Positions 51,545 to 63,451 of a stretch of DNA of 64,000 bases are shown here, piece by piece. Every line of letters begins with the position of its first letter. Position 1 is the first letter of the stretch. The stretch is from SAR92 clade bacterium (GTDB lineage: Bacteria > Pseudomonadota > Gammaproteobacteria > Pseudomonadales > Porticoccaceae). The position numbers and the translations under genes were made by a program. The notes beneath the pieces are model-generated. The model was not told where the DNA came from, searched no databases, and worked only from the letters and a program-made list of their open reading frames with translations. The stretch is from assembly GCA_014381985.1 (NCBI GenBank), contig JACNKP010000042.1:37881-101880 (forward strand), given 5' to 3'.

Positions 51545-51793
51545 TTTATTCCACTATCAAGTCCGTTATTAGCCACTAGTTTGTGCGGAGGCATTGCCAA
51601 CTCAGTCAGATCAAACTAATAGGTAACATCAGGCAATGCATGCCTAAAAGCGCCGCCAATTTCCACGGCACATAGCTCGTATCACCCTCTTCTTGGATTT
51701 CGTCCGGTCATTCCAGCACTGAGACGCCTAAACACTCCTGCCAGACGGTGTTTCAGTGGCATTTTTGCTGATTGAACACGGTAAACTCGGCTC

Positions 51794-53281
51794 TCAGTGA
51801 GATCTTGGTGTGCTGACGGAGGCGCTGTCGCCGTTTTCGGCTGCCTGTCGTCGCTGTGACAGGGCCTGGCGAACTTCCAACTGACTGGCGTGACTCATAT
51901 TCACTTTGAATGACATCCACACCGGTAACAGCATAATAATCGCCAGCCCCGGGCCCATAATCAGGCCCAGACCCCACGTTACCGTGCTGGATACTTCGCC
52001 TGGTTGCGCTCCAGCCTGCAGGCCTATCACGTCCAGAAACGGGCCCGCTATCAGGTAGCCAAAGGCGCCCATGAATTTGGAGGAAAAGAAAGCTACAGCA
52101 AAAACAACGCCCTCCTTTCGCTTGCCAGTGGCCAACTCTTGCTCATCCACGATATCAGCCAGCATCGAGTGAACGGTGATAACGCGCGTAATACCCATAA
52201 TCGTATGTATTGCCCAGTTAAAGTAGATCAAGGCAAATACCACCGTGCTGTTATCTGGCAGTAGGTCAAACAATTTCAACGGTGTCAGCCAGAGCAGGTT
52301 AATGCTGGTCAGGGCACAGGTCAGGCGCAGTATCTGTTGTTTTTCAAACAGCCGATTCAGTGATCTGGAAAACACGGCCGACAACAGTGCCGCGAGAATA
52401 ATGGGACCGGCAAACAGTAGGGAAGTCTGGATCGCATCCAGTTGCCAGAAATAGACGTAAGTCACCATTAGCAATGTAGCGGTAATGCTGCCGATACCGC
52501 CCACGGCCATATCCAACATCACCATGTATAAAAAGTTCTTATTGCGAAATGTGGTGAATATATCGTGCAGCATATTACTGTCGGCATGTCCTTTGCCGCT
52601 GGCGATTTTGGGAATGTATTGCCAAGTACCGGCAATGCAGATGACGCTAAACAGTACGACGAGCAGGCCGTTGACCCAGCCAAAAAAATGGTAATTGTCG
52701 ATGAGGAAGCGACCGTCGAGGCCATTTTCTTCCTTAAATAAAAAAATCAGGGCGGTGGCCGAGACAAGAGTGCCGATAATCCAGGCCATATTGGTGCGCA
52801 CCGCAGCCAGCTGTGTGCGTTCGTGATAGTCCTCGGTAATCTCTGCACCCAGGGCTAGGTAGGGCACCATAAAAAAGGTCAGAGCTGTGCGTACCAGCAG
52901 TATGCTGATGAGCAGCCAGGTAAACAGCTGGCCTTGGTCGCTCAGCACACTGCCAGGTGGCCCGTACAGCATGACAAAACCCGCAGCCATTGGAATAACA
53001 GCGGCAATCATTAACGGGTGGCGGCGGCCAATGCGCGAGCGCAAACGGTCTGACCAGGCGCCAACCAGTGGGTCGCTGATACCATCCCAGATAATTGAAA
53101 TGCCGATGGCAAGACCGGTCAGCGTCCCCGACAGGCCCAGCACCTGCTTGTAGTAAAGCAGGACAAAGACACCCATTGCCGCCTCTTTGAGTGCGTGACT
53201 GACAATACCCGAGCTATACAGCAGACGGTTATGCAAGCCAATACTTGAGACGTCATTGGAATAAGTTTGAAAATTTCGCAT
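51794..53281 (-). CDS. MFS transporter of GPH (glycoside-pentoside-hexuronide:cation symporter) type
   Basis: WDGISDPLVGAWSDRLRSRIGRRHPLM; PYLALGAEITEDYHERTQLAAVR. Confidence 0.9.
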   Translation of the reverse strand: MRNFQTYSNDVSSIGLHNRLLYSSGIVSHALKEAAMGVFVLLYYKQVLGLSGTLTGLAIGISIIWDGISDPLVGAWSDRLRSRIGRRHPLMIAAVIPMAAGFVMLYGPPGSVLSDQGQLFTWLLISILLVRTALTFFMVPYLALGAEITEDYHERTQLAAVRTNMAWIIGTLVSATALIFLFKEENGLDGRFLIDNYHFFGWVNGLLVVLFSVICIAGTWQYIPKIASGKGHADSNMLHDIFTTFRNKNFLYMVMLDMAVGGIGSITATLLMVTYVYFWQLDAIQTSLLFAGPIILAALLSAVFSRSLNRLFEKQQILRLTCALTSINLLWLTPLKLFDLLPDNSTVVFALIYFNWAIHTIMGITRVITVHSMLADIVDEQELATGKRKEGVVFAVAFFSSKFMGAFGYLIAGPFLDVIGLQAGAQPGEVSSTVTWGLGLIMGPGLAIIMLLPVWMSFKVNMSHASQLEVRQALSQRRQAAENGDSASVSTPRSH

Positions 53282-53505
53282 TAAAGAACTCGAATCATTT
53301 CCCTAAGTGTAATACGGGGGAATATGTAATACTGAATAGAAATATGCAAAATCAGCCCATCAACTCATTGTTTTAAAGGCGTAAATGACTCTAATATCTG
53401 AGGTTTTAGTTATAGCTCGCTTACTCCAAGTACTGTAATGAAACTCTATCTGAAAATGAGTTGTCATAAGTTCCGGCATCAGCTTCAAGATCACTATTTC
53501 ATAGA

Positions 53506-53550
53506 GCCCGGATGGTGAAATTGGTAGACATGGTAATTTCAGGCGCTAGT
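53506..53550 (+). pseudogene. tRNA-Leu-like 5' fragment (acceptor 5' strand, D-arm and part of anticodon arm)
   Basis: GCCCGGATGGTGAAATTGGTAGACA...TTTCAGGCGCTAG is typical of bacterial tRNA-Leu; no T-arm (GGTTCAAGTCC) or matching 3' acceptor strand follows. Confidence 0.6.
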
Positions 53551-53697
53551 TCTCTAATGGGCGTTCCTGCCCCAGGTAGCATGGTCAAACGTAACCCGTT
53601 GTTTTTTATAGATTGAATCATAACTTTACAAAATTGAACCCACCTAGCTTCAGGCAGACTTTAGAACGCTGGGATCTAGCTTTTACTAGCAAGCTTC

Positions 53698-56028
53698 CTA
53701 ATTAATTTTCGACAACGCGTCGAGCTCTTCAGGCGTTAATAGATTTTTCTGTAAGCCATATTGGTCCTCCCCCCTCCCCCTAGTGGGTAATTTGCGATAA
53801 TCCCCTAGTTTGTCACTAAAAAGGAATGCTTCATCATAGTAGTAGCCACTGCTCTTCTTTTCGACCGCGTTAAAAATGATGCCCTTAGTTGCGACGCCGT
53901 TGAGTTCAAAGCGGCTATTCGCTGCGGCAACCTCCGTTTCTGTGCATATCCCAAAGCGCGCAACCATCATATTCGTGCCACAGTGCTGTCCGACAAGTGA
54001 GGCATCAGTCACCGCCAGAATTGGTGGCGTATCAAAGAATATCACGTCATAATCTTCGCTTAACTGCTTGGACATTTTTACAAACATTGGGCCCATCAGC
54101 AATTCGGATGGGTTACTGGGAACCTTACCCCGCGGTATGAAGTAGAGATTATCCACCTTCGTTGTCCTAATTGCCTGTCTCACACTGATGGTTCCAGAAA
54201 GGACCTCAGCCAATCCATTCTCTGACTTCGTACCAAATGTTCGGTGTAGATAACTTCTTCTCATGTCAGCGTCAACAATCAGCACGCGCTGCCCTGAATT
54301 TGCTAACAAAGTCGCAAGGTTGACGCTAACAAAGGACTTTCCCACACCGGGGCTGGCACTTGAAATCATCACCCTATTGTTCTTGCTATCCGACATCAAG
54401 AATCGAAGGCATGTCCGAAAACTCCTGAGTGCCTCGATCGCTGAGTCATCGGGGGAGTCGTTCGCCAGAAGATTGTAATTTACTGTTGTCTTGATCTTCT
54501 TCGTCAAAAAGTGCCTAGGTCGGATATTCGTAAGGCTTGCGGACAGCTGATTATCAGAGAGTGGAATCGTGGCATGGACTGTCAGACCCAAGTCAGTGAA
54601 CGTCTTTTGATCTATAATGCCTGCCTTCATAAAAGAGCGCAGCAGTACAATCATGACACCAAGCATACCACCCAGCAGCGTGCCAAGTATCGCGATAAGC
54701 GAACGCTTAGGGGCGACGATATTGGGCAGAACCACAGCTTCGTCCATTAGGCGAACGCTGCCCTTTCTACTGGCCTTCAACATCGATAGCTCCTGCCGAC
54801 GGCTATCAAGTGAAACAAAGATGGCCTTGTGGGCCTCAAAATCTCGCGTGAGACGTAGTATTTGCTTCTGTGTATCAGGTAGCTGAGACAGCTTAGCTCT
54901 GAGCTTATTCCTCTGCTCTTGGAGGTTCTCCAGCTGACGTTTGAACGAAATATAACTGGGGTGCGCTTGAGTAAAACGGCGCGAAATTTCCACCTCACTA
55001 ATTGACATTGCGTTGATGTCCGCCTCGATCTGGACCAGGCTGTCCAGAGCGGCTCCAGCCTCAAGGGACAGGTCCACTGAGACGCGCTCGCTCCTGAAGT
55101 CATTGAGGGCCTCTTCTGAATAGGAGAGGTCAGCCTTCACACCACGGATCTGCTGCTCCAGAAAGTCGAGAGTACTCTCGGCCTCCGACGACAGGCGTTG
55201 CATGCTCTGGAGATAAAAGTTGCTCGTTACCGAGTCCACAACCTCCAAAATATAATCTCTGTCTGCGCCCTCAAGCGCGATCTCTATGATGCCCGTGCCC
55301 TTGCCCTTCTCTGACACCGACAGAGTCGCTTGCAGATTTAACATAGCATCAAAGCGGCCTGACTTTCTCACCTCAAATCGAGTACCTGGTCGAGCAATAA
55401 GACTGTCGACTAGAATTTGCATCTCACCATCTAGACCGAAAGCCTTCTCACCAACGGTGCCTGTCAAAAGTTCCTCATCATTGTGATACAGCGAGAACTG
55501 TTGCTCATCAAGGGCAACGAATTCTAGAGGCTGGCCTAGGTAGTTCCTCGCCACTTGCAGGTATGATATACGAACCTTTTCACCACCCCAGGCATAGCTT
55601 TCGAGCCCAAACGCGGCATCTGCAGGACCTGCGCCGGCATGACGCCTAGCCAAGGCAGCACCTATCACTGGAAAATAGATTGGTGAGGCATGTGTCGTGA
55701 GGTCAAGCTCATTCACCACTTTACCCAATACCATACGAGTCTTTAAGAGGTGCAGCTCTTGGTCGATCGAGGTCTCAGAGGCAATTATCTCCGCCGTATC
55801 GTCAAGCCCGGGAATACCCTGAGCGTTTTTTTCTATAAGAATGAAGCTATTAGCCCGGTAGATCGGGTCCAAAACCAGTGCGTAGAGGACCGCCAAAGTA
55901 GCAAACATGGTAACGAAGGCTGCGATAATATAGCGCCCGTCTAGCAAAATACCCAGCAATTTGAACAGGTCTATCTCGTCATCAAACTGCGCGCCAGAGT
56001 TTTGCCCTTGATTTATCTCATTCAACAT
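53698..56028 (-). CDS. Polysaccharide biosynthesis tyrosine autokinase (Wzc/BY-kinase)
   Basis: Wzz domain; Walker A SASPGVGKSFVSVNLATLLANSGQRVLIVDADMRRSYLH; FFDTPPILAVTDA; Tyr-containing C-terminus. Confidence 0.93.
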   Translation of the reverse strand: MLNEINQGQNSGAQFDDEIDLFKLLGILLDGRYIIAAFVTMFATLAVLYALVLDPIYRANSFILIEKNAQGIPGLDDTAEIIASETSIDQELHLLKTRMVLGKVVNELDLTTHASPIYFPVIGAALARRHAGAGPADAAFGLESYAWGGEKVRISYLQVARNYLGQPLEFVALDEQQFSLYHNDEELLTGTVGEKAFGLDGEMQILVDSLIARPGTRFEVRKSGRFDAMLNLQATLSVSEKGKGTGIIEIALEGADRDYILEVVDSVTSNFYLQSMQRLSSEAESTLDFLEQQIRGVKADLSYSEEALNDFRSERVSVDLSLEAGAALDSLVQIEADINAMSISEVEISRRFTQAHPSYISFKRQLENLQEQRNKLRAKLSQLPDTQKQILRLTRDFEAHKAIFVSLDSRRQELSMLKASRKGSVRLMDEAVVLPNIVAPKRSLIAILGTLLGGMLGVMIVLLRSFMKAGIIDQKTFTDLGLTVHATIPLSDNQLSASLTNIRPRHFLTKKIKTTVNYNLLANDSPDDSAIEALRSFRTCLRFLMSDSKNNRVMISSASPGVGKSFVSVNLATLLANSGQRVLIVDADMRRSYLHRTFGTKSENGLAEVLSGTISVRQAIRTTKVDNLYFIPRGKVPSNPSELLMGPMFVKMSKQLSEDYDVIFFDTPPILAVTDASLVGQHCGTNMMVARFGICTETEVAAANSRFELNGVATKGIIFNAVEKKSSGYYYDEAFLFSDKLGDYRKLPTRGRGEDQYGLQKNLLTPEELDALSKIN

Positions 56029-56088
56029 GTGACGCCGACCTTTGCTATTACAGTTGCCCCGACGTATCGACGCAAAAGCATACTTTGA

Positions 56089-57453
56089 TTAATTGCCACG
56101 TTGGATTACCTCGACCTGGTAGATGCCACTGAGACTACTGGTCAATTGGTTCAGCAGCTTGTTCCAGCGCGCGATGGGGGCGGAGGTAACATATACAATA
56201 TCCATTGGCTTGAGCCTGAACTGTGTACTTAGGATGAGCATGGGGCCCATGGATGCGTCAAGCTGGTAAATGTCAACAATCTTTGAGGCAGAATCGCTGG
56301 CCCTCAATACAAAAATACCCGAAGCGCTAGCTGAAGCCTCATTGATACCGCCGACATTGTTGAGCGCCTCGGCAAGTGTCAAACCATTGCGGTCAATTCG
56401 CTGGGTCCCGGCATTAATCACGTCACCCATCACGAACACCTTAAGAGCGTCGTTGCGCGGCACATGAACCAAATCATTAGATCTAAGCAACCTGTTCTGA
56501 CTCAGGTCCCCCATTTGGTAAAGTGCTGAGAGGTCGAGAGTCTGCTTGGTCACCTCACCATCGCGGGTTGCGGTCAAAGTGACTGAGCGCCAGTCTGCGT
56601 CGGGCGCCATGCCGCCACGATCGTTTAGCGCGTCAAGTAATGTCATGGGTACGTCCGTAACAGGCACCATACTCGGATTGAGCACCGCGCCAGATACAAA
56701 TACGCGCTGAGATCGGAAGCATGCCACGGACACATCGACCTGAGGTCTCTCAAGATATCGAGCCAATTTTTTTATAATGAAATCCCTAATCTCAGTGACA
56801 TGTTTGCCATCAACGGAGACCTTGCCAACATATGGGTAATAAATTGTCCCGTCAGAGTGAATCACATTGCCCGCTTCACAAGCCGACCTTTGCCCCCCCT
56901 GCGGGATCGTTAGCTCAGGATGCTCCCAGACCGTGATATTGAGCACGTCTCCCGGCGCTACACGATAGATGTAGCTGTCCATCTGCTCCTGTAGGGTCAT
57001 GTTTGAACTGCTGTCTATTTTAGTGCTTTCTAAAACAATACTCTCTGTACCAAACTGTGAATCGACTTTCTGCTTTATAGCCTGAGCAGTACTCTTGTCT
57101 AATTTCGGGCCTATATATACCCTCTGAAGATCGTTACCGTTTATTTTGAGATTTTTACTGAAAATGTTGAATCCCTCAGTCACTAGAGCTCTTTGCATTT
57201 GTTTTGCTTTAGACTTGCTAGCAAAACTCGCCACTTGCACGGTCCAAGATTTCTCAGACTGCATCTCAACAATAAGGTCCTGAGTGATTGGAATAAGCTC
57301 CACACTCCCACTCTGCGAGACGCCTTTTCCAAGTATTCCGTCGCTAGAGATGTGCACACCAGGTATAACCGTGCAGCCGCCGAGAATGAAAACGCAGAGT
57401 AGGGCTAACTCTCGCCCTACTCTGCGTAAAGCATTAATCGTCATATATTCCAT
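56089..57453 (-). CDS. Wza-type polysaccharide export lipoprotein with an inserted SPOR domain
   Basis: Lipobox ILGGCTVIPG; SPOR-like WTVQVASFASKSKAKQMQRALVTEGFNIF...LQRVYIGPKLDKSTAQAIKQKV; then YRVAPGDVLNITVWEHPELT and SLBB domains. Confidence 0.88.
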   Translation of the reverse strand: MEYMTINALRRVGRELALLCVFILGGCTVIPGVHISSDGILGKGVSQSGSVELIPITQDLIVEMQSEKSWTVQVASFASKSKAKQMQRALVTEGFNIFSKNLKINGNDLQRVYIGPKLDKSTAQAIKQKVDSQFGTESIVLESTKIDSSSNMTLQEQMDSYIYRVAPGDVLNITVWEHPELTIPQGGQRSACEAGNVIHSDGTIYYPYVGKVSVDGKHVTEIRDFIIKKLARYLERPQVDVSVACFRSQRVFVSGAVLNPSMVPVTDVPMTLLDALNDRGGMAPDADWRSVTLTATRDGEVTKQTLDLSALYQMGDLSQNRLLRSNDLVHVPRNDALKVFVMGDVINAGTQRIDRNGLTLAEALNNVGGINEASASASGIFVLRASDSASKIVDIYQLDASMGPMLILSTQFRLKPMDIVYVTSAPIARWNKLLNQLTSSLSGIYQVEVIQRGN

Positions 57454-57644
57454 TATTTTCTGCTTGGTGGCGTCTTGCGCCGTACTATGATTGTCGAGAA
57501 AGGACTCACAAAAATATTACCAACACACATTACAAAAGAACCCTTTAACTCTTGTGTCTCCAGCAGCTGCGAGATCAAGGGAATTTCGCTTATCTTAAAC
57601 CCGAGTTTCCGTAGATAGTTGAATAGGTGTGTTGTCTTTTTCAT
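57453..57644 (-). CDS. Small ORF (63 aa) overlapping the wza-like start (TAATG)
   Basis: MKKTTHLFNYLRKLGFKISEIPLISQLLETQELKGSFVMCVGNIFVSPFSTIIVRRKTPPSRK; stop and start overlap as TAATG. Confidence 0.4.
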   Translation of the reverse strand: MKKTTHLFNYLRKLGFKISEIPLISQLLETQELKGSFVMCVGNIFVSPFSTIIVRRKTPPSRK

Positions 57645-57677
57645 GATAGTACTTAAAATGACCTTTTATGGTGCATT

Positions 57678-57725
57678 AAATTTTACTTATCGACAAATTT
57701 TACTTATAGTTAATTTTACATCTTA
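57678..57725. repeat. Iteron-like direct repeats, 17-bp period, AAATTTTACTTAT x2 plus degenerate third
   Basis: aaattttacttat cgac aaattttacttat agtt aattttacatcttat. Confidence 0.8.
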
Positions 57726-57778
57726 TCAAATTTAAATAGCAAGCTAAATTTATAGAAATCAGCTTTTGAGGTAGCTCA

Positions 57779-58450
57779 ATGAACGCTAAAGGGAAATCTC
57801 TGGAAAACAGTACTCGTCAGGCGAATAAAATTTTGCGTCGTAACCGTATCCTCAATATCGCAAAACACTTAATTGCTTCAGAGGGCTTGGAGGCATTCAC
57901 TCTAAGTCAGCTCGCTGACAAAGCTGGTGTATCTGTTCCGACGATCCACAACTTATTTGGCAAAAAAAGTGATATCTATCAGGAGCTAATTGCTGAGTTG
58001 GTCATAGCCCTGCAAGGCGTCATGTCTAAGCCGATGTTCGGCGATCCCGTTGAGAGCGCTAAATTTTTCGCCCAGTCTATCGTAAGTATGTATACAGATA
58101 ATGAGGATTTTTACCGCGCCGCATATATGGCTGGAAATCAAGAGGGCATATTTGATGATCGTAAATCGAAGGATGGATTCGTCCAGCAGTCGATTAAAAT
58201 TGCAGAACGGTGTTGCGTCGCTGCCTTAAAAGAAGGATTCCTTTTAGGGAATATCGGAACTAGCACGCTCACCAGGCAACTTTACCAATGCCACCGACTC
58301 GGGCGACAAGACTGGGTCTATGCGCATATTGATTTGAATGAATATTACCATCAAGTATTAGAAGGTATGCTCATGGTTTATGCTACCGATGCCACTCCTG
58401 AATGTCACAAAAGATTGGCCAAAGAACTCAAGCGGCTCAATAGCCAGTAA
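57779..58450 (+). CDS. TetR/AcrR-family regulator (paralogue of 50882-51544)
   Basis: FTLSQLADKAGVSVPTIHNLFGKKSDIYQELIAEL; collinear similarity to 50882-51544 over full length. Confidence 0.9.
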   Translation: MNAKGKSLENSTRQANKILRRNRILNIAKHLIASEGLEAFTLSQLADKAGVSVPTIHNLFGKKSDIYQELIAELVIALQGVMSKPMFGDPVESAKFFAQSIVSMYTDNEDFYRAAYMAGNQEGIFDDRKSKDGFVQQSIKIAERCCVAALKEGFLLGNIGTSTLTRQLYQCHRLGRQDWVYAHIDLNEYYHQVLEGMLMVYATDATPECHKRLAKELKRLNSQ

Positions 58451-58592
58451 ACCCTACCGTTATTCAAGGCACCGATGTGTTTGTGGTGCTAATCAACTTT
58501 ACAGCAGGATTGGCCGTTTTTTTTACTTTATGCGGAGGTTTCATTACTGGTGTCCTAACTGCATAAAGCCTTCATTACGTAGCTGAAGAATA

Positions 58593-58618
58593 AAAAAGCG
58601 GCCCGTAGGCCGCTTTTT
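58593..58618. terminator. Rho-independent terminator, bidirectional
   Basis: AAAAAGCGGCC-cgta-GGCCGCTTTTT. Confidence 0.92.
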
Positions 58619-58645
58619 CTTTAACTGCTTAACTACTAAACAACC

Positions 58646-59518
58646 TTACCAGCCAGTAATTTCTTTCAGGCCATTGCCAATCTCAGCAAGACTGCGGACT
58701 GTTTTAACGCCGGCATCTTCTAGGGCTGCAAACTTCTCATCTGCTGTGCCTTTACCACCAGAAACAATGGCACCAGCATGGCCCATACGCTTACCTGCTG
58801 GGGCTGTTACACCCGCAATATAGGAAACAACAGGCTTGGTGACATTGGCTTTGATGTAAGCCGCAGCTTCTTCTTCTGCGGTACCACCAATTTCGCCAAT
58901 CATAACGATGGCCTCAGTGGCTGGGTCTTTTTCAAACAATTCTAAGATGTCGATAAAGCTTGACCCAGGAATGGGATCGCCGCCAATACCCACACAGGTA
59001 GACTGCCCAAAACCATAGTCGGTAGTTTGCTTGACTGCCTCGTAAGTCAATGTGCCAGAACGCGACACAATGCCAACTTTACCCGGTAAGTGAATATGAC
59101 CCGGCATAATACCGATTTTGCATTCACCGGGCGTGATAACACCTGGGCAGTTAGGCCCAATAAGGCGTACGCCCAAGGTGTCGCAAACCACTTTACACTC
59201 AAGCATGTCTTGAGTGGGAATGCCTTCGGTAATACAAACCACTAGCTTGAGGCCTGAATAAGCGGCTTCAAGAATAGAGTCTTTACAGAACGGTGCTGGT
59301 ACGTAGATAACTGAGGCTTCTGCACCAGTCTCTGCAACAGCTTCGGCTACTGTGTTGAATACCGGTAGTCCAAGATGGGTTGTGCCGCCCTTACCGGGAG
59401 TTACACCACCAACCATTTTTGTGCCGTACTCAATCGCCTGTTCTGAGTGAAAGGTGCCCTGCCCGCCCGTAAAACCCTGACAGATAACTTTGGTGTCACT
59501 GTTAATTAAGATAGACAT
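58646..59518 (-). CDS. sucD: Succinate-CoA ligase, alpha subunit
   Basis: [48 protein letters not shown]. Confidence 0.97.
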   Translation of the reverse strand: MSILINSDTKVICQGFTGGQGTFHSEQAIEYGTKMVGGVTPGKGGTTHLGLPVFNTVAEAVAETGAEASVIYVPAPFCKDSILEAAYSGLKLVVCITEGIPTQDMLECKVVCDTLGVRLIGPNCPGVITPGECKIGIMPGHIHLPGKVGIVSRSGTLTYEAVKQTTDYGFGQSTCVGIGGDPIPGSSFIDILELFEKDPATEAIVMIGEIGGTAEEEAAAYIKANVTKPVVSYIAGVTAPAGKRMGHAGAIVSGGKGTADEKFAALEDAGVKTVRSLAEIGNGLKEITGW

Positions 59519-59520
59519 GT

Positions 59521-60687
59521 TTAGTTACCCCCTGCGGCTTTAACAACCTGTTGTGCTGCGTCGGTAAGACTTGTGGCAGCAATGATAGCAAGACCGGATT
59601 CGGCCAATTTTTTAGTTCCCAGCTCTGCGTTGTTACCTTCTAAGCGCACAACCACCGGAATAGTTACTCCCACCTCTTCAACGGCGCCAATAACGCCCTC
59701 GGCAATGAGATCACAGCGAACAATACCGCCAAAGATATTGATCAATACAGCCTTAACATTGGTGTCTGAAAGAATAATTTTGAACGCTTCAACCACGCGT
59801 TCTTTAGTGGCACCGCCCCCAACATCAAGGAAGTTGGCTGGTGAGCCGCCGTGGAGGTTAACAATGTCCATAGTACCCATAGCAAGACCGGCACCGTTGA
59901 CCATGCAACCAATGTCGCCATCCAGGGCCACATAGTTAAGGTCCCAGGCAGAGGCGTGGGCTTCACGGGCATCTTCCTGTGAGGGATCGTGCATTTCTTT
60001 GATCTGTGGCTGACGGTACATGGCGTTGCCATCGATAATCACTTTGGCATCTAAGCAGTGCAAGTTGCCTTCGTCAGTAATTACCAGAGGGTTCACTTCT
60101 AGCAGCTCAAGGTCTTTCTCTTTAAACAATTTAGCCAAACCCAAGAATATCTTAACAAACTGCTTAATTTGAACGCCTTTAAGTCCCAGCTTAAAGGCAA
60201 GATCACGACCCTGGTAGGGTTGAGCGCCAGTCACCGGGTCAATAATTGCCTTGAGAATTTTCTCAGGGGTCTCTTCGGCTACTTTTTCTATCTCCACACC
60301 GCCTTCAGTTGAGGCCATAAAGATAATACGACGGGTGCCGCGATCTACCACTGCACCAAGATACAATTCTTGGTCAATGTCAGTGCAAGTTTCAACCAGA
60401 ATACGGCTGACTGGCTGGCCTTTGGCATCTGTCTGGTAGGTGACTAGGTTTTTACCTAACCAATGGCGAGCAAAAGCCTCTATCTCGGCTTTGGAACTGA
60501 CAAGCTTTACGCCGCCAGCTTTACCGCGACCGCCAGCATGCACCTGGGCTTTAACAACCCATCGATCGCCGCCAATTATATCGGCCGCCGCAATGGCTTC
60601 CTGAACTGTTTCTGCGGCAACGCCTTTGGATACTGGCAAACCGTATTCAGCAAACAGCTGCTTACCTTGATATTCGTGCAGGTTCAT
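59521..60687 (-). CDS. sucC: Succinate-CoA ligase, beta subunit
   Basis: [54 protein letters not shown]. Confidence 0.97.
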   Translation of the reverse strand: MNLHEYQGKQLFAEYGLPVSKGVAAETVQEAIAAADIIGGDRWVVKAQVHAGGRGKAGGVKLVSSKAEIEAFARHWLGKNLVTYQTDAKGQPVSRILVETCTDIDQELYLGAVVDRGTRRIIFMASTEGGVEIEKVAEETPEKILKAIIDPVTGAQPYQGRDLAFKLGLKGVQIKQFVKIFLGLAKLFKEKDLELLEVNPLVITDEGNLHCLDAKVIIDGNAMYRQPQIKEMHDPSQEDAREAHASAWDLNYVALDGDIGCMVNGAGLAMGTMDIVNLHGGSPANFLDVGGGATKERVVEAFKIILSDTNVKAVLINIFGGIVRCDLIAEGVIGAVEEVGVTIPVVVRLEGNNAELGTKKLAESGLAIIAATSLTDAAQQVVKAAGGN

Positions 60688-60770
60688 ACATCGATTCCTG
60701 TTAATGTTTAGGTTGTATTGTACTCTAGGCTATCCAGTAAATAGCCCGGAGTGCAAAAAGGTTAATTTTT

Positions 60771-62210
<1,440 letters not shown>

Positions 62211-62242
62211 TTATATACCTATATATATCAATTATTTATGAA

Positions 62243-63436
62243 CTAAATCTCAAGTAAAATCTTAGCAGGGTCTTCGATCAACTGCTTGATTGCCACCAAG
62301 AATTGCACCGCTTCCTTGCCATCAATTAGGCGGTGGTCGTAGGTCAATGCCAAATACATCATCGGCCGAATCACGACTTCACCGTTAACTGCCATTGGGC
62401 GTTCTTGAATCTTGTGCATCCCCAAAATAGCCGCTTGAGGGGCATTAAGGATAGGTGTTGAAATCAACGAGCCATAGACACCACCGTTGGTAATAGTGAA
62501 GGTGCCGCCCGTCATCTCATCAATAGTAAGCTTGCCATCGCGGGCCTTACCGGCATAGTTGCTAATCGTATTCTCTACCGTAGCAATACTCATGTTTTCC
62601 GCATTCCGTAGAACCGGCACTACCAAACCGCGCTCGGTTGACACCGCTACACCAATATCTTGATAGCCGTGATAAACGATATCGGAGCCGTCAATAGAGG
62701 CATTCACTAGCGGGAATCGTTTAAGTGCTTCTACAGCAGCTTTGACAAATAAGCCCATAAAGCCGAGTCGAGTCCCATTGTGCATCTTGGTGAACTCATC
62801 CTGGTACTGTTTACGAAGGCTCATCATCGCTGACATATCTACTTCGTTAAAAGTAGTCAATGACGCGGTTGTCTGAGTCACATCCAAAAGGCGCTCCGCA
62901 ATACGAGCGCGCATGCGAGTCATAGGCACTCGGCGCTCTACCCTCTCACCGTCTGGTAATAACGGCTCTAGAACGGCTGGCTCTTTTGATGCCGAAGCGG
63001 GCACAACCGCAACTGCAGGGATGAAATTGACAACATCTTCTTTAGTTATACGCCCGCCTTTGCCTGTGCCAGAAACCTGCGATAGGTCTATATTGCGCTC
63101 GTCAGCCAGTTTTTTTGCCGCCGGATTAACCAAAGCACCACCCACCTGCTGATCAACCTCAGGAGCAGCAGATGCTAGTACAGGCGATACCGCGGCCTCA
63201 CCTTCTTCAATATGAGCCAAAACCTCGTTACTAAGGACTATATCGCCCTCAGCTTTAAATTGCTCAGTCAGGGTACCTGAAGCTGACGCAACAACTTCTA
63301 GAACCACTTTGTCTGTTTCAATATCAACAATAAGCTCATCGCGAGCAACGCTATCGCCCGGCTGTTTGTGCCAAGTCGCCAGTGTGCCCTCTTGTACTGA
63401 TTCGGGGTAAGTCGGTGCCTTAATTTCAATGGCCAT
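62243..63436 (-). CDS. sucB: 2-oxoglutarate dehydrogenase E2 (dihydrolipoyl succinyltransferase)
   Basis: Lipoyl domain [13 protein letters not shown]2-binding domain; catalytic [18 protein letters not shown]. Confidence 0.96.
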   Translation of the reverse strand: MAIEIKAPTYPESVQEGTLATWHKQPGDSVARDELIVDIETDKVVLEVVASASGTLTEQFKAEGDIVLSNEVLAHIEEGEAAVSPVLASAAPEVDQQVGGALVNPAAKKLADERNIDLSQVSGTGKGGRITKEDVVNFIPAVAVVPASASKEPAVLEPLLPDGERVERRVPMTRMRARIAERLLDVTQTTASLTTFNEVDMSAMMSLRKQYQDEFTKMHNGTRLGFMGLFVKAAVEALKRFPLVNASIDGSDIVYHGYQDIGVAVSTERGLVVPVLRNAENMSIATVENTISNYAGKARDGKLTIDEMTGGTFTITNGGVYGSLISTPILNAPQAAILGMHKIQERPMAVNGEVVIRPMMYLALTYDHRLIDGKEAVQFLVAIKQLIEDPAKILLEI

Positions 63437-63451
63437 TAATCTATTCCTAGT

